DNA from: Escarpia spicata
Taxonomy: Eukaryota > Annelida > Polychaeta > Sabellida > Siboglinidae
Length of the DNA: 64,000 nucleotides
NCBI GenBank assembly: GCA_963995525.1
Contig: OZ023209.1
Location: 32,175,295-32,239,294 of the forward strand
Direction of reading: 5' to 3'
Positions 36,395-48,299 of the stretch are shown piece by piece (the stretch's first letter is position 1; the number at the start of each line of letters is the position of its first letter). Made by a program: the position numbers and the translations under genes. The notes under the pieces are model-generated. The model was given only the letters and a program-made list of their open reading frames with translations. It ran no database searches and was not told where the DNA came from.

Positions 36395-36480
36395 ACGATG
36401 TCCAATTTGGGCTGTTCAATTTTTAGGCTGTTCAATTTCGGGCGCCCAATTATTAGGCTGTCCAGTTTGGGTCGATCAAG
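36395..36480. repeat. Degenerate 20-30-bp repeat, about 4 units
   Basis: 'gtccaatttgggctgttcaa' recurs with changes (ttcaatttttaggctg, ttcaatttcgggcgccc, gtccagtttgggtcg). On the minus strand it reads as RPKLDSLIIG / RPKLNSLKIE / QPKLD, a ten-residue periodicity inside a 61-codon frame. Confidence 0.75.
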
Positions 36481-36585
36481 ACTGAAAATTGAAATCAAAG
36501 TCTTTAAACCAACCTCAGAATACACCACATAACAATTATCATCCAATATGTCACACTTACTAGATTTACTACTTCAATGCGTATA

Positions 36586-36830
36586 AATCCCATTACTGCA
36601 ATGACTGTATGTACTCAAACATTACATTACTGTAATGACTGTAAATATGCATACATTACATTACTGCAATGACTGTACATACCCATATTACTGCAATGAC
36701 TGTACATACCCATATATTACATTACTGTAATGACTATGTATGCAGACATTACAGTAATGCATCAACTGCGTATATTCAGACATTACATTACTGTAATGAC
36801 TGTATTCAGACATAACATTTTCGAACACAT
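36586..36830. repeat. Degenerate array with CATTACTGTAATG core
   Basis: About seven units of 'cattacattactgYaatgac' plus 'tgtacatacccata' occur with variable spacing of roughly 26-41 bp. The core CATTAC-T-GTAATG is a dyad in the TGT-type copies. Confidence 0.85.
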
Positions 36831-37289
36831 ACAAAATTGACAAAAATGAATTATTTTGTGTACCTTATGTAAACTAATATTATTTGTCTTCCTATGTAAT
36901 CGAATACAGATATAGAAGGTAACTGTAATGAAGTTACAAAGGTCTGTTAACACTAGGGTAACAAAACGGGGATGACATGATGTCAGGACTTGTAAATATT
37001 CAGACATGGTATCTGTGAATTGTTTTTGTGCATTATGTTTTCGGAGAGCTGATAATTTCATTATTTTTAATTGTCTGATTACAGTCAGCCTTTATGGTGA
37101 ATAATTTTTTTACTTCAACATTTCGTTTTAGGCAATACAATACGTTCGACTGGGGCAGGAATTGTACCCCCAGGAGGGTGATATTAGTACCAGTCACCAA
37201 GGTCAGGCTACAACCAATCTGCTACAAAGTCTACAGTCACCTCAGAATTAGCTCACCACCAGCTCGCATGATACTGGCATTCCTTATAT

Positions 37290-37697
37290 TTGTCCAGCCA
37301 TCAAAGCCACTGGTCAGGATCATTCACTGTAGTACTAAACTATCCTGTAGGTGGAGCCACTTGTGAGATCTTCACTAAACCACAGCTTCCAACTGTTGAG
37401 TGTGTGGTTACTGGTCAGCTGTTTCAATGTTTAGAAGATTCATCCAATATACCCAGTCTGCATTGTCAGCCGAAGTTTAGTATACACTGTAAACCAGAAG
37501 GTGTTGATAATCTTAAAGATTCTTTTACGGTCTTCCACTACAAATTTGTTGCCAGTTTTACACAGATGAACCATACAGGGTACTGGGCAATTATAATTAA
37601 ATACACATGCAGACAAATCATTACACAGTTAGGCACAGGTGATGGAATGTTGAACTCTCAATTGAGAACATCAAGATCTGTGATTGAAGCAATTTGA
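37290..37697 (+). other. 135-codon Cys-rich open frame, possible exon
   Basis: The longest non-repeat frame in the window. It starts at an acceptor-like 'ccttatatttgtccag' (37283-37298), has Cys residues spaced through CEIFTK, ECVVTG, FQCLED, HCQPKF and HCKPEG, and a later MNHTGYWAIII that loosely resembles the late strand of an immunoglobulin-like fold. It lacks an obvious start ATG at its left and a clear donor. One such frame is expected by chance, so it is a candidate only. Confidence 0.2.
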
Positions 37698-38159
37698 AGC
37701 TTCGGCAATTTTGTTTTGCCTCAATTCACACAACTACAATTATAAATGAATACCTCGTGACAGATGGTGGTGGATAGAAATAAATGAGTGGTCTTCATGC
37801 AGTAATGACAGTGTGGCGGAATACTTCCCAAAATGGTTTTGGAATTTACCTTTAGAAGCTTAGTACTAGACATAAGATGTCACAGTTCGTATAACAATGT
37901 TTGTTTAATATGACGCCACAACTGTCAAAACTTGTCACAGGTCATGTACTGTTGCAAGGAGGAAGAATGTGGACACTCCTTAGTCCGTCTGACAGTTCAG
38001 TTGGCCCACCATCATATGTCCCACTTCTCTCCGTAAGCACGACAGCACAAGACAGAGCTTTAAGACAGAGCAGGTAAAAACATCCACCACCACTTTGTGT
38101 TAGGCCTATTTACAGTCGGTTACTGGCTACAGATGTGGCTCATCATGTTTTGCCAGTGA

Positions 38160-38445
38160 CCCCAGCCGTGGCTTGGCATATACCATCAGTGGCACCAGCC
38201 GTTTTATACTGCCATATACCGCCAGTGGTCAAATCTATGACCTACAATATGCCAGTTAGTGTAGCAGTCAACCTGGCATTATACCATGAGTGCCAACAGA
38301 TGTTTTGAAAAATTTTGGCAATCACAAATGTGAGTTGGAGTAGTATACACAGGTGTAGCCGTACCTGTCAGTGGTTGCAGGCGGACAGCAGGCTACGAAC
38401 TGTCACTGGTTGCAGGCGGACGTCAGTGGTTGCTGGCGGACATGG
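38160..38445. repeat. Short degenerate repeats (ccatataccgccagtggc; gtcagtggttgcaggcggac)
   Basis: The first motif repeats two or three times in 38180-38230. The second repeats three times in 38366-38440 with small changes. Both belong to a run of decayed arrays leading into 38563-39415. Confidence 0.75.
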
Positions 38446-38562
38446 CATGTGTTTGCACCAGAACATTTCACCTACAATGATCCTCTTGTTTGGAACTAAA
38501 TTAGTGGGTTCTTGGAAAAACTACAGCTGTGGCAGCCAACCCCAGATTCATCTCTGCCAAAG

Positions 38563-39415
38563 TGCACTGCTCCCGTGCCTTAGCGCGGACATCCCTGCCT
38601 TACTGCTGGCATTCTCTACCTTAGTGCCAGCATCCCTGCCTTAGTGCTGACATCCCTGCCTTAGTGCCGACATCCCTGCTTTAGAGCAGCCATCCTCTGC
38701 CTTAGTGCTGACACCTCTGTCTTAGTGCAGACATCCCCTGCCTTAGTGCTGACATCCCTGCCTTAGTGCAGTCATCCCCTGCCTTAGTGCTGATACCTTA
38801 GCATTAGTGCTGACACACCTGCCTTAGTGCAGTCGTTCCCTGCCTTAGTGTTGACATCTCCTTAGTGCTGACATCCCATGCCTTAGTGCTGACATCCCTG
38901 CCTTAGTGCAGTCATCCCCTCCCTTAGTGCTGACAGTTCAGAGCATTAGAGCTGACATCCCTGCCTTAGTGCAGTCATCCCCTGCCATAGTGGTGAGATA
39001 TCCTGCATTAATGCTGACATCCTTACCGGAGTGCTGACATCCCTTGCCTTAATGCTGATACCCCGGCCTTAGTGCAGTCATCCCCTGCCTTAGTGCTGAC
39101 ATCCCTTGCCTTAGTGCTGACATCCCTGCCTTAGTGCCGACATCACTGCCTTAGTGCTAACATCTCCTGTCTTAGTGCTGACATCCCCGTCTTAGTGCTA
39201 ATAACCCTGCCTTAGTTCAGTAAACCTGCCCTAATGCTGATAACCCTGCCTTAGTTCAGTAAACCTGACACTCCTGCCTTTGGCTAGAAAAAACTGCCTT
39301 TGTGCCGACATCCTTGCCTTTGTGCTGACATCCCTGCCCTACTGCTGACACCCTTGCCCTAGTGCTGACACTTGTCTTAGTGCTGACACCACTGTACTAG
39401 TGCCGATGTCCCCGC
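38563..39415. repeat. Degenerate 20-21-bp minisatellite, roughly 40 units
   Basis: The consensus is 'gacatccctgccttagtgct'. Copies differ by substitutions and one-base indels (ccctg/cccctg), plus larger indels in places. Divergence between units is high, so this is an old array. No frame is kept through it. Confidence 0.95.
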
Positions 39416-39979
39416 CTTTGACAATGTGTGATAAGTGCGGAATATCCATAATTTTTTACTGTTAAAAAATGAGCAATGTCAACATGAATTAACGCTTGCT
39501 CAATTCCCTAAATTATTAATAGGAAATAACTAATCAAATTGTCCTGTGTGCCTTTGACAAATTGCAGCACTTACTTAAAAACAGAAGACAACTACATGTG
39601 AATCCACGTTCCAAGACACCACATCTATTTCTGAACCAAAATCACAATTTATATCGACGGATTAGATAGTGAAAATGCTCATGCTGCACTGAACAGTGAT
39701 TATAGACTGGCGGTCCATGCTGGCATATGTTATTGCGTGATCACAAAAAGCCCTATGTTTTCCACTTCAGCGGCAGTGTGTGCTGTGAATGATATGTGTG
39801 GACGGCTGTATAAACAACCACTACACTTGTTCTGTGGATTAGATTTACAACAGCCAACCGAGTCCAACATCTGGTACCAATGAGTAACAAAACATTGACG
39901 TCGAATCTCATTATTGTTTCCTTATTATGCCACAGCACTGGTGTCCCTGTTGTCACGTTTTTGTCACTGACAAACTGTT

Positions 39980-40680
39980 CTTGCAGTAATGTCATGAATG
40001 ATTTGTTGTGACATTACTACTTTCGCCGTGACATAATTGTTGTCACTGTGACATGATTGCTGTCACTGTGACATCACAATTGTCCCTGTGACATCATTGT
40101 CATCGCCACATAATTGTTGTCGCTGTGACATGATTGCTGTCAGCATGACATCATTATTATCACCATGACATAACTGCTGTTGCTATAAGTATAATATCAT
40201 TGTTGTCACTGTGACATCGTTGTTGTCACAAAGACATGATTGTTGTCACTGTGATGTCACTGTTGCAATATTGTTGTTCTGAAGATATTGCTGAACAGTG
40301 CAATGATGCTATTGTTGTTACTGTGACAATATAATTGTCTGTGTGCTGATTAGATGGCCTGCCTCTGTGACAACATTCTTGTTATTATCATGTTTTTGTC
40401 ATGGTGGCATTGTTGTTGTTGCTGCGACAACAACGTTGTCCCGGTGACAAGATTTATGTTGTTGAGAATCTTGAGATCAAGTTGTTGCCACTGTGATGGC
40501 ATTGCTTTACCTGTGCCGACACTGTTGTCACTGTCACATAATTTTTTTCATTGCGATGACATTGTTGTCACTTTGACATCATTCTTGTTGTTGTGGTGAC
40601 GTTGTTGTCATTTTTACTTCACTACCGACACTGTGATACCACTCTTGTCACCTTGATGACATTGGTATCCCTATACTGTC
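39980..40680. repeat. Degenerate 18-20-bp minisatellite with TGTCACTGTGACA dyad
   Basis: The consensus is 'attgttgtcactgtgacat'. Many units keep TGTCAC-T-GTGACA, an almost perfect palindrome. Spacing drifts and later units are strongly diverged. The plus-strand frame at 40354-40599 is derived from it. Confidence 0.9.
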
Positions 40681-40689
40681 GGCATCATA

Positions 40690-42420
40690 TTTACATGGCA
40701 GAATATCCTGATTTGCTATAAGATGAAGATACTGTCTTTGATGAAAATGGTGTGTATAGAAATAGATAATGCAAGTGAAAAGGTCATTATTTCACTTCTG
40801 GGATGACGACATACAAATGTTGTATTAATGACTTTGTGATGGAACCAGAAAAGAATAAACTTAATCAGATATATTGGCATATTTGATGACTACAACATTT
40901 ATGCTGGCCAGATTCATACATTTCTGCTGGTTGGCTGGTAGTATGTCAATGAATGATCCTCCCGGTGTGTAGACAAAATCATCTTGTTTTCAACAACATG
41001 TGACAGAGCTGATTTAGTTGAAAACAAAATTGTAAGATTTGGCAAAAACTGTATAGAAAATCATGCAATGATGTGACAGCTGTGTGATAAAATATAAATT
41101 GTCATTTTGATTAGTTACATGACTAAAATGTCAACATGGCCAGCTACAGTAAAATAATAATGATCTATGAACTGGAAGGCTAGCCACTTTACTGAGCCAG
41201 TCTCAACACTTGTGCAGCCAGACTCTACAGCTAGTTCTCTTGCAGCAAGCAGTGATGACAGAGAGTGATCAATCATTTGTCAGTGTGTCCAATTTGCCTT
41301 CCAGAAGCAGCTGAGATGGCTAGCAGTGTCTTTCACATGCCTTGGCCAATGCACCTTTTTACTTTGGTCTAGTAACACCTCCGATGTATTTATAGAACAT
41401 ATGCTATATATATAGTGTTACTGTACATAGCAAACGTGGGATTCATTAAAAGTAAAAATATGTGCATCGTTTAAATTGATATTACCCACAATACAGTGGA
41501 ACATCGTGAATCCACCTTAGCTCCCTGGTGTATCCAACCATCTGGTGACAATTTGAATACTCCTTATCGATTTTGAGATTGACCAACCCTTTTGTCTTGA
41601 TGCACCTCTGAGCTTGGTTTCTAAGGATTTAGGTGCAAAAAGAAGTTATCTAATTATTATTATTATTACTAGTATTATTATTAACATACACCCAGATAAT
41701 CTGGACTTTCTCTAATGATAATATACCCCATTAAGCTGATGATTCGTTTCATTGGGAAACTCCTTAATCTCAACACATACATGGGGGTCAAAGTGTCTGC
41801 ATTAATGACGTGCCAATACAGCAAAAAGATGTCAATGGCCGAACGGAATCTAAAGCAAGTTATCCAAGATACGATTTAAACAACCTCCAGAAACAATGCC
41901 TTCAGCACCAAGAGGATTTTGTGGGTGCAAATAATTATTATCATTAAATTTCTGGTTATACTACGTACACCAACTGTTAGAATTTTAAACTAAAACATAA
42001 TACCAGGGTCAAAACTTACCAGGTATACAACACAATAATTATATATATATATATATGTATACATATATATATATACATGTATATATACACACATTTTAAA
42101 GGAAGTAAATATGTAGATTTCAGAATCTGAACTTGTTGCTCAGTGAAGCTTATAGTCCTATCACTACTATCTCTGCCTCCCTTCATTGGCAGTGGCTGTG
42201 GCTAATGTGCCATGCTCATCCTAAAACCTCTGCAGAGGACCAAGTTCAGATTCTGAGATGTACCCACTACATACATGCTTCCTTAAAAAATTACTTAACA
42301 GAATCCGGTATGAATGAACCTACATGCTGATATTATAGAAATGTAAGATTATTTACAACTGCTGTCCTGCCAGTGAATATTGTCACCCAAGGCTGTAACT
42401 TCAAGAAGAACTATTATAAT
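40690..42420. other. Non-coding stretch with repeat B copy 2 and AT microsatellite
   Basis: It holds the repeat B copy annotated separately and an AT-rich palindromic microsatellite at 42036-42090 (atatatatgtatacatatat type). No exon is recognised. Confidence 0.45.
41565..41693 (+). repeat. Dispersed repeat B, copy 2
   Basis: 'ttttgagattgaccaaccct', 'tttgtcttgatgcacctctg', 'agcttggtttctaaggattt' and 'aggtgcaaaaagaagtta' are followed by an (ATT)n tail of about 35 bp. It aligns in order with 61308-61395. Confidence 0.75.
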
Positions 42421-42985
42421 ATTATAATGGGTGACTTTCCACAGGGAGGAACACCCTATCTGAATGTCTCAGTGGCACAGTGACCTTAGCCTCTCCCAGT
42501 TCAGGTTAAAAGCTTACATGTGGCCCAGGCAGACATCTGAGCAGGGGAAGATAAGCCCCTGCCCACTTCCTACCTCCTCCCTGCTTCCCTATCTCCCTAG
42601 TGCTATCAGGAGCATTTGCGTCATTTGACAAGTGAAAGGGTTATCCTGCCAGCAACCTGCAGTTATTAACTTGTCTTTATCTCTGCATTAGTCTGCCTGA
42701 GACTCCTCACCTCTCTCTCACATGTCACTGGGTCAGAGAGCTAAACTCTCTGCACCAAAGAGTCTTCTCTCCCTGGCAAAGGAATGTGCACCCAATCCCA
42801 GGATAATGGCAGAGGGATTAACAGCTCAGTGGGACAAAGTAGGGTTCTGTTTCAATGCCAGCCTCCTTCTGATGGTTGGGTCAGTTATCACCTGCTTGTT
42901 TCTTGTCTCAAGGACGCAAGAATCTGATACCGGAATGCATTCGGCAGAATCCATCTTGTATCCTGTGCTGTAACAAGATGTTTGC
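42421..42985. promoter_or_regulatory. Unique moderately GC-rich block, possible regulatory DNA
   Basis: It is less AT-rich and free of repeats. It contains AGATAAG (GATA type), GGATTAAC (homeodomain type), and a TTGACAAGTGAAAGG segment with an NK/T-box-like AAGTG. The frame at 42722-42973 is not recognised. The regulatory call rests on composition and motifs only. Confidence 0.2.
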
Positions 42986-42988
42986 TAT

Positions 42989-43025
42989 GATGGATGGTGT
43001 CTGCTGGCATAAGACACCATCCATC
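42989..43025. repeat. 14-bp perfect hairpin with 9-base loop
   Basis: GATGGATGGTGTCT and AGACACCATCCATC are exact reverse complements separated by 'gctggcata'. No run of T follows, so it does not look like a polymerase III terminator. Confidence 0.9.
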
Positions 43026-43624
43026 TCACCAGACACCACTCCTTCTATGTGACTATTTGGAATTATTAAGATCCAACTTCTTCAAATGTGTGTTTATAAG
43101 GAAGCATGCATGCGTGCATGCGTGACTGTGACACTGCGCTGATAACATTTATGTAACTGCTCATGGATACGGAACAGTATAGATTACTCACACCCATTTT
43201 GAGGATAGCGGATTCATCAACATCCGTTCAGCTGGAAGATAATATTAACTAATTGCTCAATATAAATCCCAGCTCGTATACACGCCACCATAAATCTTCA
43301 ACGGACAGATTGCCAGAGTGGACAATGGAGGAATAAAAGAAGCACTGGGAAGCTGCACACTTGAACTGCATGATCAATTTAAGTCCAGCCATGGTGCCCA
43401 GTCTACTTGGATTAGTATCAACCTTTAGAGACATGTACTAAGTAGATTATCTCCCTGTCTAATCTGCCAGTAGTGGCATTCCAACTAATCTAAGGCTAAT
43501 CTGCAGCCCTGATTTGGGAGGAATCTATTTTCCCTTTGTGACTGTGGATGTGCTGGAAACCTCAGACACAGCATAATTATACTGTTCACATTTTTTTTAT
43601 GGATAGAAGGTCCGGTTTCTCGAT

Positions 43625-43729
43625 TATTGATGATGTACATGGTTACCTCTCAAGACACTGATTTGTTACTAAAATATAAAGAAAACGAAAAATAAGTTTC
43701 TTGAGAGGTAACTATGCACAATGTTCACA
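43625..43729 (+). ncRNA. Long imperfect hairpin, microRNA-precursor-like
   Basis: The arms GTTACCTCTCAAGA (43642-43655) and TCTTGAGAGGTAAC (43699-43712) pair perfectly. Pairing continues outward with G-U and single mismatches to about 43625/43729, and inward (ACT/AGT, ATTT/AAAT) to a loop of roughly 19 bases near 43668-43686. That gives a stem of about 35-40 positions with scattered mismatches, the size and shape of an animal pre-miRNA. A decayed MITE is the alternative. No mature sequence of a known family was recognised. Confidence 0.35.
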
Positions 43730-43739
43730 TTTTATTGTA

Positions 43740-45855
43740 AATGTTTTAAATATTTCATAGAAAGGTAACAGTTTGAACACACTAGTTAACATGTAGTCTA
43801 AAACTGATACATTTTTATAAGATAAAATACAATAACATACAGTACTTCACCCTGGCAACCTTTACACCCATTTCAGATTGTTTTATTTCGAAATTGAATA
43901 ATTATAATCACAGAACATAAATGAAAGAAAAACATATGACAATACGTATAATTCTTGGCTGGCGCAGCCAAGGCTGTTACCAGTGAATATACAGTAACAT
44001 GTCTACTGTAATACAGCAAGATATAAAGATAAATTGTGTTACTGGTTGCTGCCAACCACTGATATTGGTAGACTGATTGTTATAACGTGACACAGTGTGT
44101 AATTAAAGTCTATAAACGCATAACTAACACACTGTCATAAATAATAAGTGACAAGTACAGTAGGCAAAGAAAGGAACATCAATTAGTGTACAATTATAAG
44201 GGGTACACAATGTCAAATACAATTCCTTTAGGCAAATATACAACAAAAATTATTCCAGACGTACCAACCCATCAATAACCATTTTAATATGCATTAGTAG
44301 TTTCATAAACTGCCTAGGACTAATAACGTAACAGCTGCCATATGCACAGCTTCCAACATTTCTGAATAAATCCTGTTTCTGATATCGACAATGCCGCCAG
44401 AAGCTTGATAAATGCCGTAACACAACATCGGAGTATGGCACTATAATACATTCTCCTACACTTGATGTTTATAACGGGAGATTCACGAGCTGGGGTCAGA
44501 GGTCACGAGCATCAGTCGCACATAGAACCAGTAAGTCACACCAGCTATGCATTTTATAGGGTGAAAATCGCAGACGATGTATTTATTGGCGGTAAATTGC
44601 AATGATGAGTTAGATCTGAAGGCCTCAGTGCACACTGGCAGTGGGCTAGATGTTGTCCATTCAAATGTCACCCACAGGCACGCGTCTAGTGTGTACACAT
44701 TCACAGGATGGTAATGATTTATTATAGCGATTCTACTATTCGTTTTACATAATAATGTAAGTGAATTAATTCTACAAAACTGTACTGCGTAGTAGGACAG
44801 CTGTTTGTGCCATTGATGCGGATCAATGCCCATATAAATAGTCTTCATACGGACTGGAGATTATTACACGCAGCGGTAGTTTTATTACAACTTTTTTATA
44901 AATTATAAATAAAAATGCTGACTCGCCATAAGTGACGCAAGTATAACTGTGTTTTTTATTTATCACAACTATTTGTGTGACCTTTTCAAGCAGCGATGTT
45001 GCAAAACTCCCAAAATGTAATCGTAAATAATCACCACATTTCTGCGCAGAAAGATGTGGTTAGTTGCGGTATGTGCTTAGCATGCCTGATGTGCAGAAAC
45101 CTATCAGAAATTGTATCCTTTTGCATTACAAGGGGGTCCACCCTACACCTGGATCTACTGGACCAGTTGTTACATGTAATGACCAGTATGGTCCGTCCTG
45201 GTTTATTGCAAGCATTATTCTGATTTACAACCACCAGTTCCCTGTACACAGTTCTACACAGTGTGATTACTGCTGGCCTACAGCTGGCTGGCGGGTCATT
45301 TAGTCCAGAGATGTAGTTCTTAGTGCACATTCTGCCAAGGTGGAACACCCAGTACCAAGGGAGAATACGTGACCCGTCACAGTGAACCGGATATTAAGTC
45401 GCAAAAGCCTATTCTGCACACGAACCAAAAATAGCTGCCTAGGTCATGTTCCATAGATTTAGTGAATTTTTCTTACAATGTCCCGTTGACTTTCCTCAAT
45501 GAACAATCCAAAACTAACAAAATACAAGCATTTACAAACCCTCAGATTAAAAAAAGATAAACAAACGAGTCAAGGTTGCTTTGTTTCTCAAAACTTTGTT
45601 TGTTTAAAGTTTGCTTCAATTTTAACAACAAAAGAAAATTTACTAGATATTTCAATAAATAAGATACCATTTTAAAGCTTTCATATCATTCATAACTTCA
45701 CCACAGAAAAAATGCCTGCAAAATAAACTTCAACCACTCACGTTATAACTCGACAAAGTTTTATTTTGGGCCTCCACCGGAATGAGTATTAATTGATCAA
45801 ATGATATATATCTATAAATACATTTAACTGCATTGATTAGCCACCTAGCCAGAGA
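43740..45855. other. Non-coding stretch
   Basis: A minus-strand frame of 121 codons (44848-44483) has several Cys and Trp residues but a weak start context and no recognised domain. Frames on both strands at 45000-45350 overlap each other and are not recognised. No repeats of note are seen. Confidence 0.35.
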
Positions 45856-46020
45856 CCAATGCACTGTTGCAAGGAGACTGAGAGACTTGGACATCCATAA
45901 AGATTGAGCGTAATACCCGCATCAGTGGAATAACGTCAATGCTATTGAGGAGGAGAATCAATTCCGCACGGACCTCCGTTACCATCTTGGTGGCCGATCG
46001 ATACACGCACAAAAACGCTT
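45855..46020 (+). pseudogene. Weak Tc1/mariner-like transposase remnant
   Basis: Plus-strand translation gives TVARRLRDLDIH, which resembles the Tc1-type DNA-binding helix (TVrrRLreagl). After two stops it gives QWNNVNAIEEENQFRTD, which resembles the QWrnVlFsDEsrF catalytic-region motif. The order and spacing fit a heavily decayed, internally shortened copy. No terminal repeats were found, so this is a low-confidence resemblance. Confidence 0.3.
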
Positions 46021-46189
46021 GTTAGATGGCAGCATGACAGGAATAATCGATGCAAGTGTTGCAATGACTTCACAGCATTGCTCCTGTCAGTTACATGGTC
46101 CAGCAGCCAGCCTCTATGAGAGGAGACAAGGTCGCCCCTAGGGAGACAAGGTCACCTATAGAGACAGCCTGCTACTGGTAGTTGTAGGG

Positions 46190-46290
46190 GAAAGTTCTTA
46201 GCAGAACAAACAGTAGTGAACAAAAAGTTACAGTAAAAGGATACTCGGCAAAAAGTAAGAGGACAAAAAGTAGCAAACAAAAAGTACAAA
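46190..46290. repeat. Short 'aacaaaaagta' repeat cluster
   Basis: About six diverged copies of 'aacaaaaagtaNNg' occur at roughly 15-base intervals. The minus-strand frame at 46477-46172 crosses it and is not considered a gene. Confidence 0.7.
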
Positions 46291-47542
46291 GGTTATTATG
46301 ATTATTATTGTATGCACTATTACAATAAACGTTCTTTTGTATTATAATATTGTTTTGAATATAATATCTGGTATATACGTGTAAAAAAAATTTAACTTTC
46401 AGATAGATAAGCATCGACTGAACCCTGAAAAACAGAAACCTGCTGGGAACAGGGAAATTAATAAATGTAAGTGACATTTTAAAAGATGTTACGAGGTGTG
46501 GGACATGATGAAAAGCAGAAGTGCTGCGAAAAAATTAAAACATGTTGAAGATGCTGCAACTGAGGAAATATATATTAAAATGTGTGACATCCCTTGCAGA
46601 ATGTGTTATTTTATGCCATGTTACTTATAAATATAAACTGTGTTATTTTTTTCCATTTCAAATTTTCTTAAAAAAATCTGTTATGTTTTAGTATACTTTC
46701 CTGTTCATTTCTTTTTGCCTGATTGCATGGAATACATGTACTCCTACTGCCAACTCTTGGCACTAGACCATGACCAGGTGGAGGCTGTTCAAGGGAGGAG
46801 GGACCCAGGGAAGGGGGAGAAGGAGAGAGACAACCAACAAACCAGAACCACTGACCTCACTGAGCACAAGATGAAAGTCATCAGCTACATGCCCCTTGCC
46901 CCTGACATTTAGTGCGTCTTTAGTCCACAGGGGGGCTGAGCTCCAAGGACACACCACCCTGGTGTCTTCCCAGGGGATCTGTCTTACCACAGTTCAAGTC
47001 CTGAGTGGCTATTTTTAATGTTAGTGTGATCTAATTTTACAGTTATTTTGATTAGAAATAACTACGACAAGCTAGCCCAACATGTATATGGTTCATTTAT
47101 AGCAGATATTAACACAAATAATAATTAGGACAATTCCAGGACAAGGTTTTGGGGCCACATGGTTGTGAAAATACTATCATACTCCCTATTACCTGAAAAT
47201 ATTAAATAAACCAAAATATAAATTCACAGATCCGTTAATTTCAGTTGGAGCAGATTAAAAATAACATAAATATCACCTCAGTGCAATATCCTAACAGGAC
47301 TTTGCCAAGCGTATATACATTTTACATCCAGAACAAACTTTTACAATTTTATAGGATATGCATACTGGATTTGGCACATAAATCCATGAGTGAATAATTC
47401 ACATAAAATAACAGTGATTTAATAATCCTGCATCATAACAGTTGAGTTAACGAACAAGTTAATGACCAAGTCAGCTAAGTGGTCTAGCCAACACCTAATT
47501 CTAAATTCACTGCCATCGGAACTGTTAGAAATACTTCTTAGA

Positions 47543-47577
47543 ATGATACATCACCATTTCCTGCAGTGATGTATCAT
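47543..47577. repeat. 12-bp perfect hairpin with 11-base loop
   Basis: ATGATACATCAC and GTGATGTATCAT are exact reverse complements around 'catttcctgca'. Confidence 0.9.
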
Positions 47578-48205
47578 GTGCACATACATGCATGCACCTG
47601 CAGGGGTGAGCATGTGTGTGCTTAATTGGAGGAACTAGCTATGGGAGGCTGGGAAAGTAGACCTGGTGCCAGGTTTCAAGAGGTCAAGAGACAGCAGTAA
47701 AACACTTGACTAGTTGAATCAGTCAAGGGCCACAACCATGAAATGATCCAGAAACTGTACGTTTTTATCTGATAACTTGAAGGATTAGACAAGACTTTGG
47801 CTTCACACTTGAAGGAAGAATATAATTTGTGATGACTGAAAACATGAGTCAAAGAAAGAAACCACTAAGAGACCTCAGAAAGTATTGGGGGCATTTTCAA
47901 GACACCCTACTGAAATTGCTGTTGAAAATGTTTGTCCCATATTTCAAAGGTGTGGTACTAAAATGTGAAGACATATATTAACAGCAAAGACACTGGCAAG
48001 AATGGTTAAGAAGAATGGCAGTGGTAACAATGGGAGATGAGAGAACAGAGATGACAATGGTAGGAGAATGGGAATCATCATGACAATAGTACTACAGTGT
48101 ACAATGGTTTTGGAAATGGTAAGAAGCACAGGTGTAAACTGAAATGGGATCGAGATAATATATTATGTAAACAAAAATTTAAAAGTGTATAAAATTATAC
48201 CATTG

Positions 48206-48299
48206 CATCTAAAGGTTAATGTTGCATTTCCCTTCAATACTGACAAAGACAACATCTAATGGTTAGTGTTGCATTTCCCTTCAATACTGACAAAGACAA
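48206..48299. repeat. 47-bp direct tandem duplication
   Basis: 'catctaaaggttaatgttgc' plus 'atttcccttcaatactgacaaagacaa' is repeated with two substitutions (aagg/atgg, aatg/agtg). Confidence 0.95.

Noticed and set aside
44483..44848. 121-codon minus-strand frame as a gene
   Set aside because: Weak start context, no domain, length within chance expectation.
46980..47010. tRNA B-box-like 'agttcaagtcctg'
   Set aside because: No matching A box or cloverleaf upstream.
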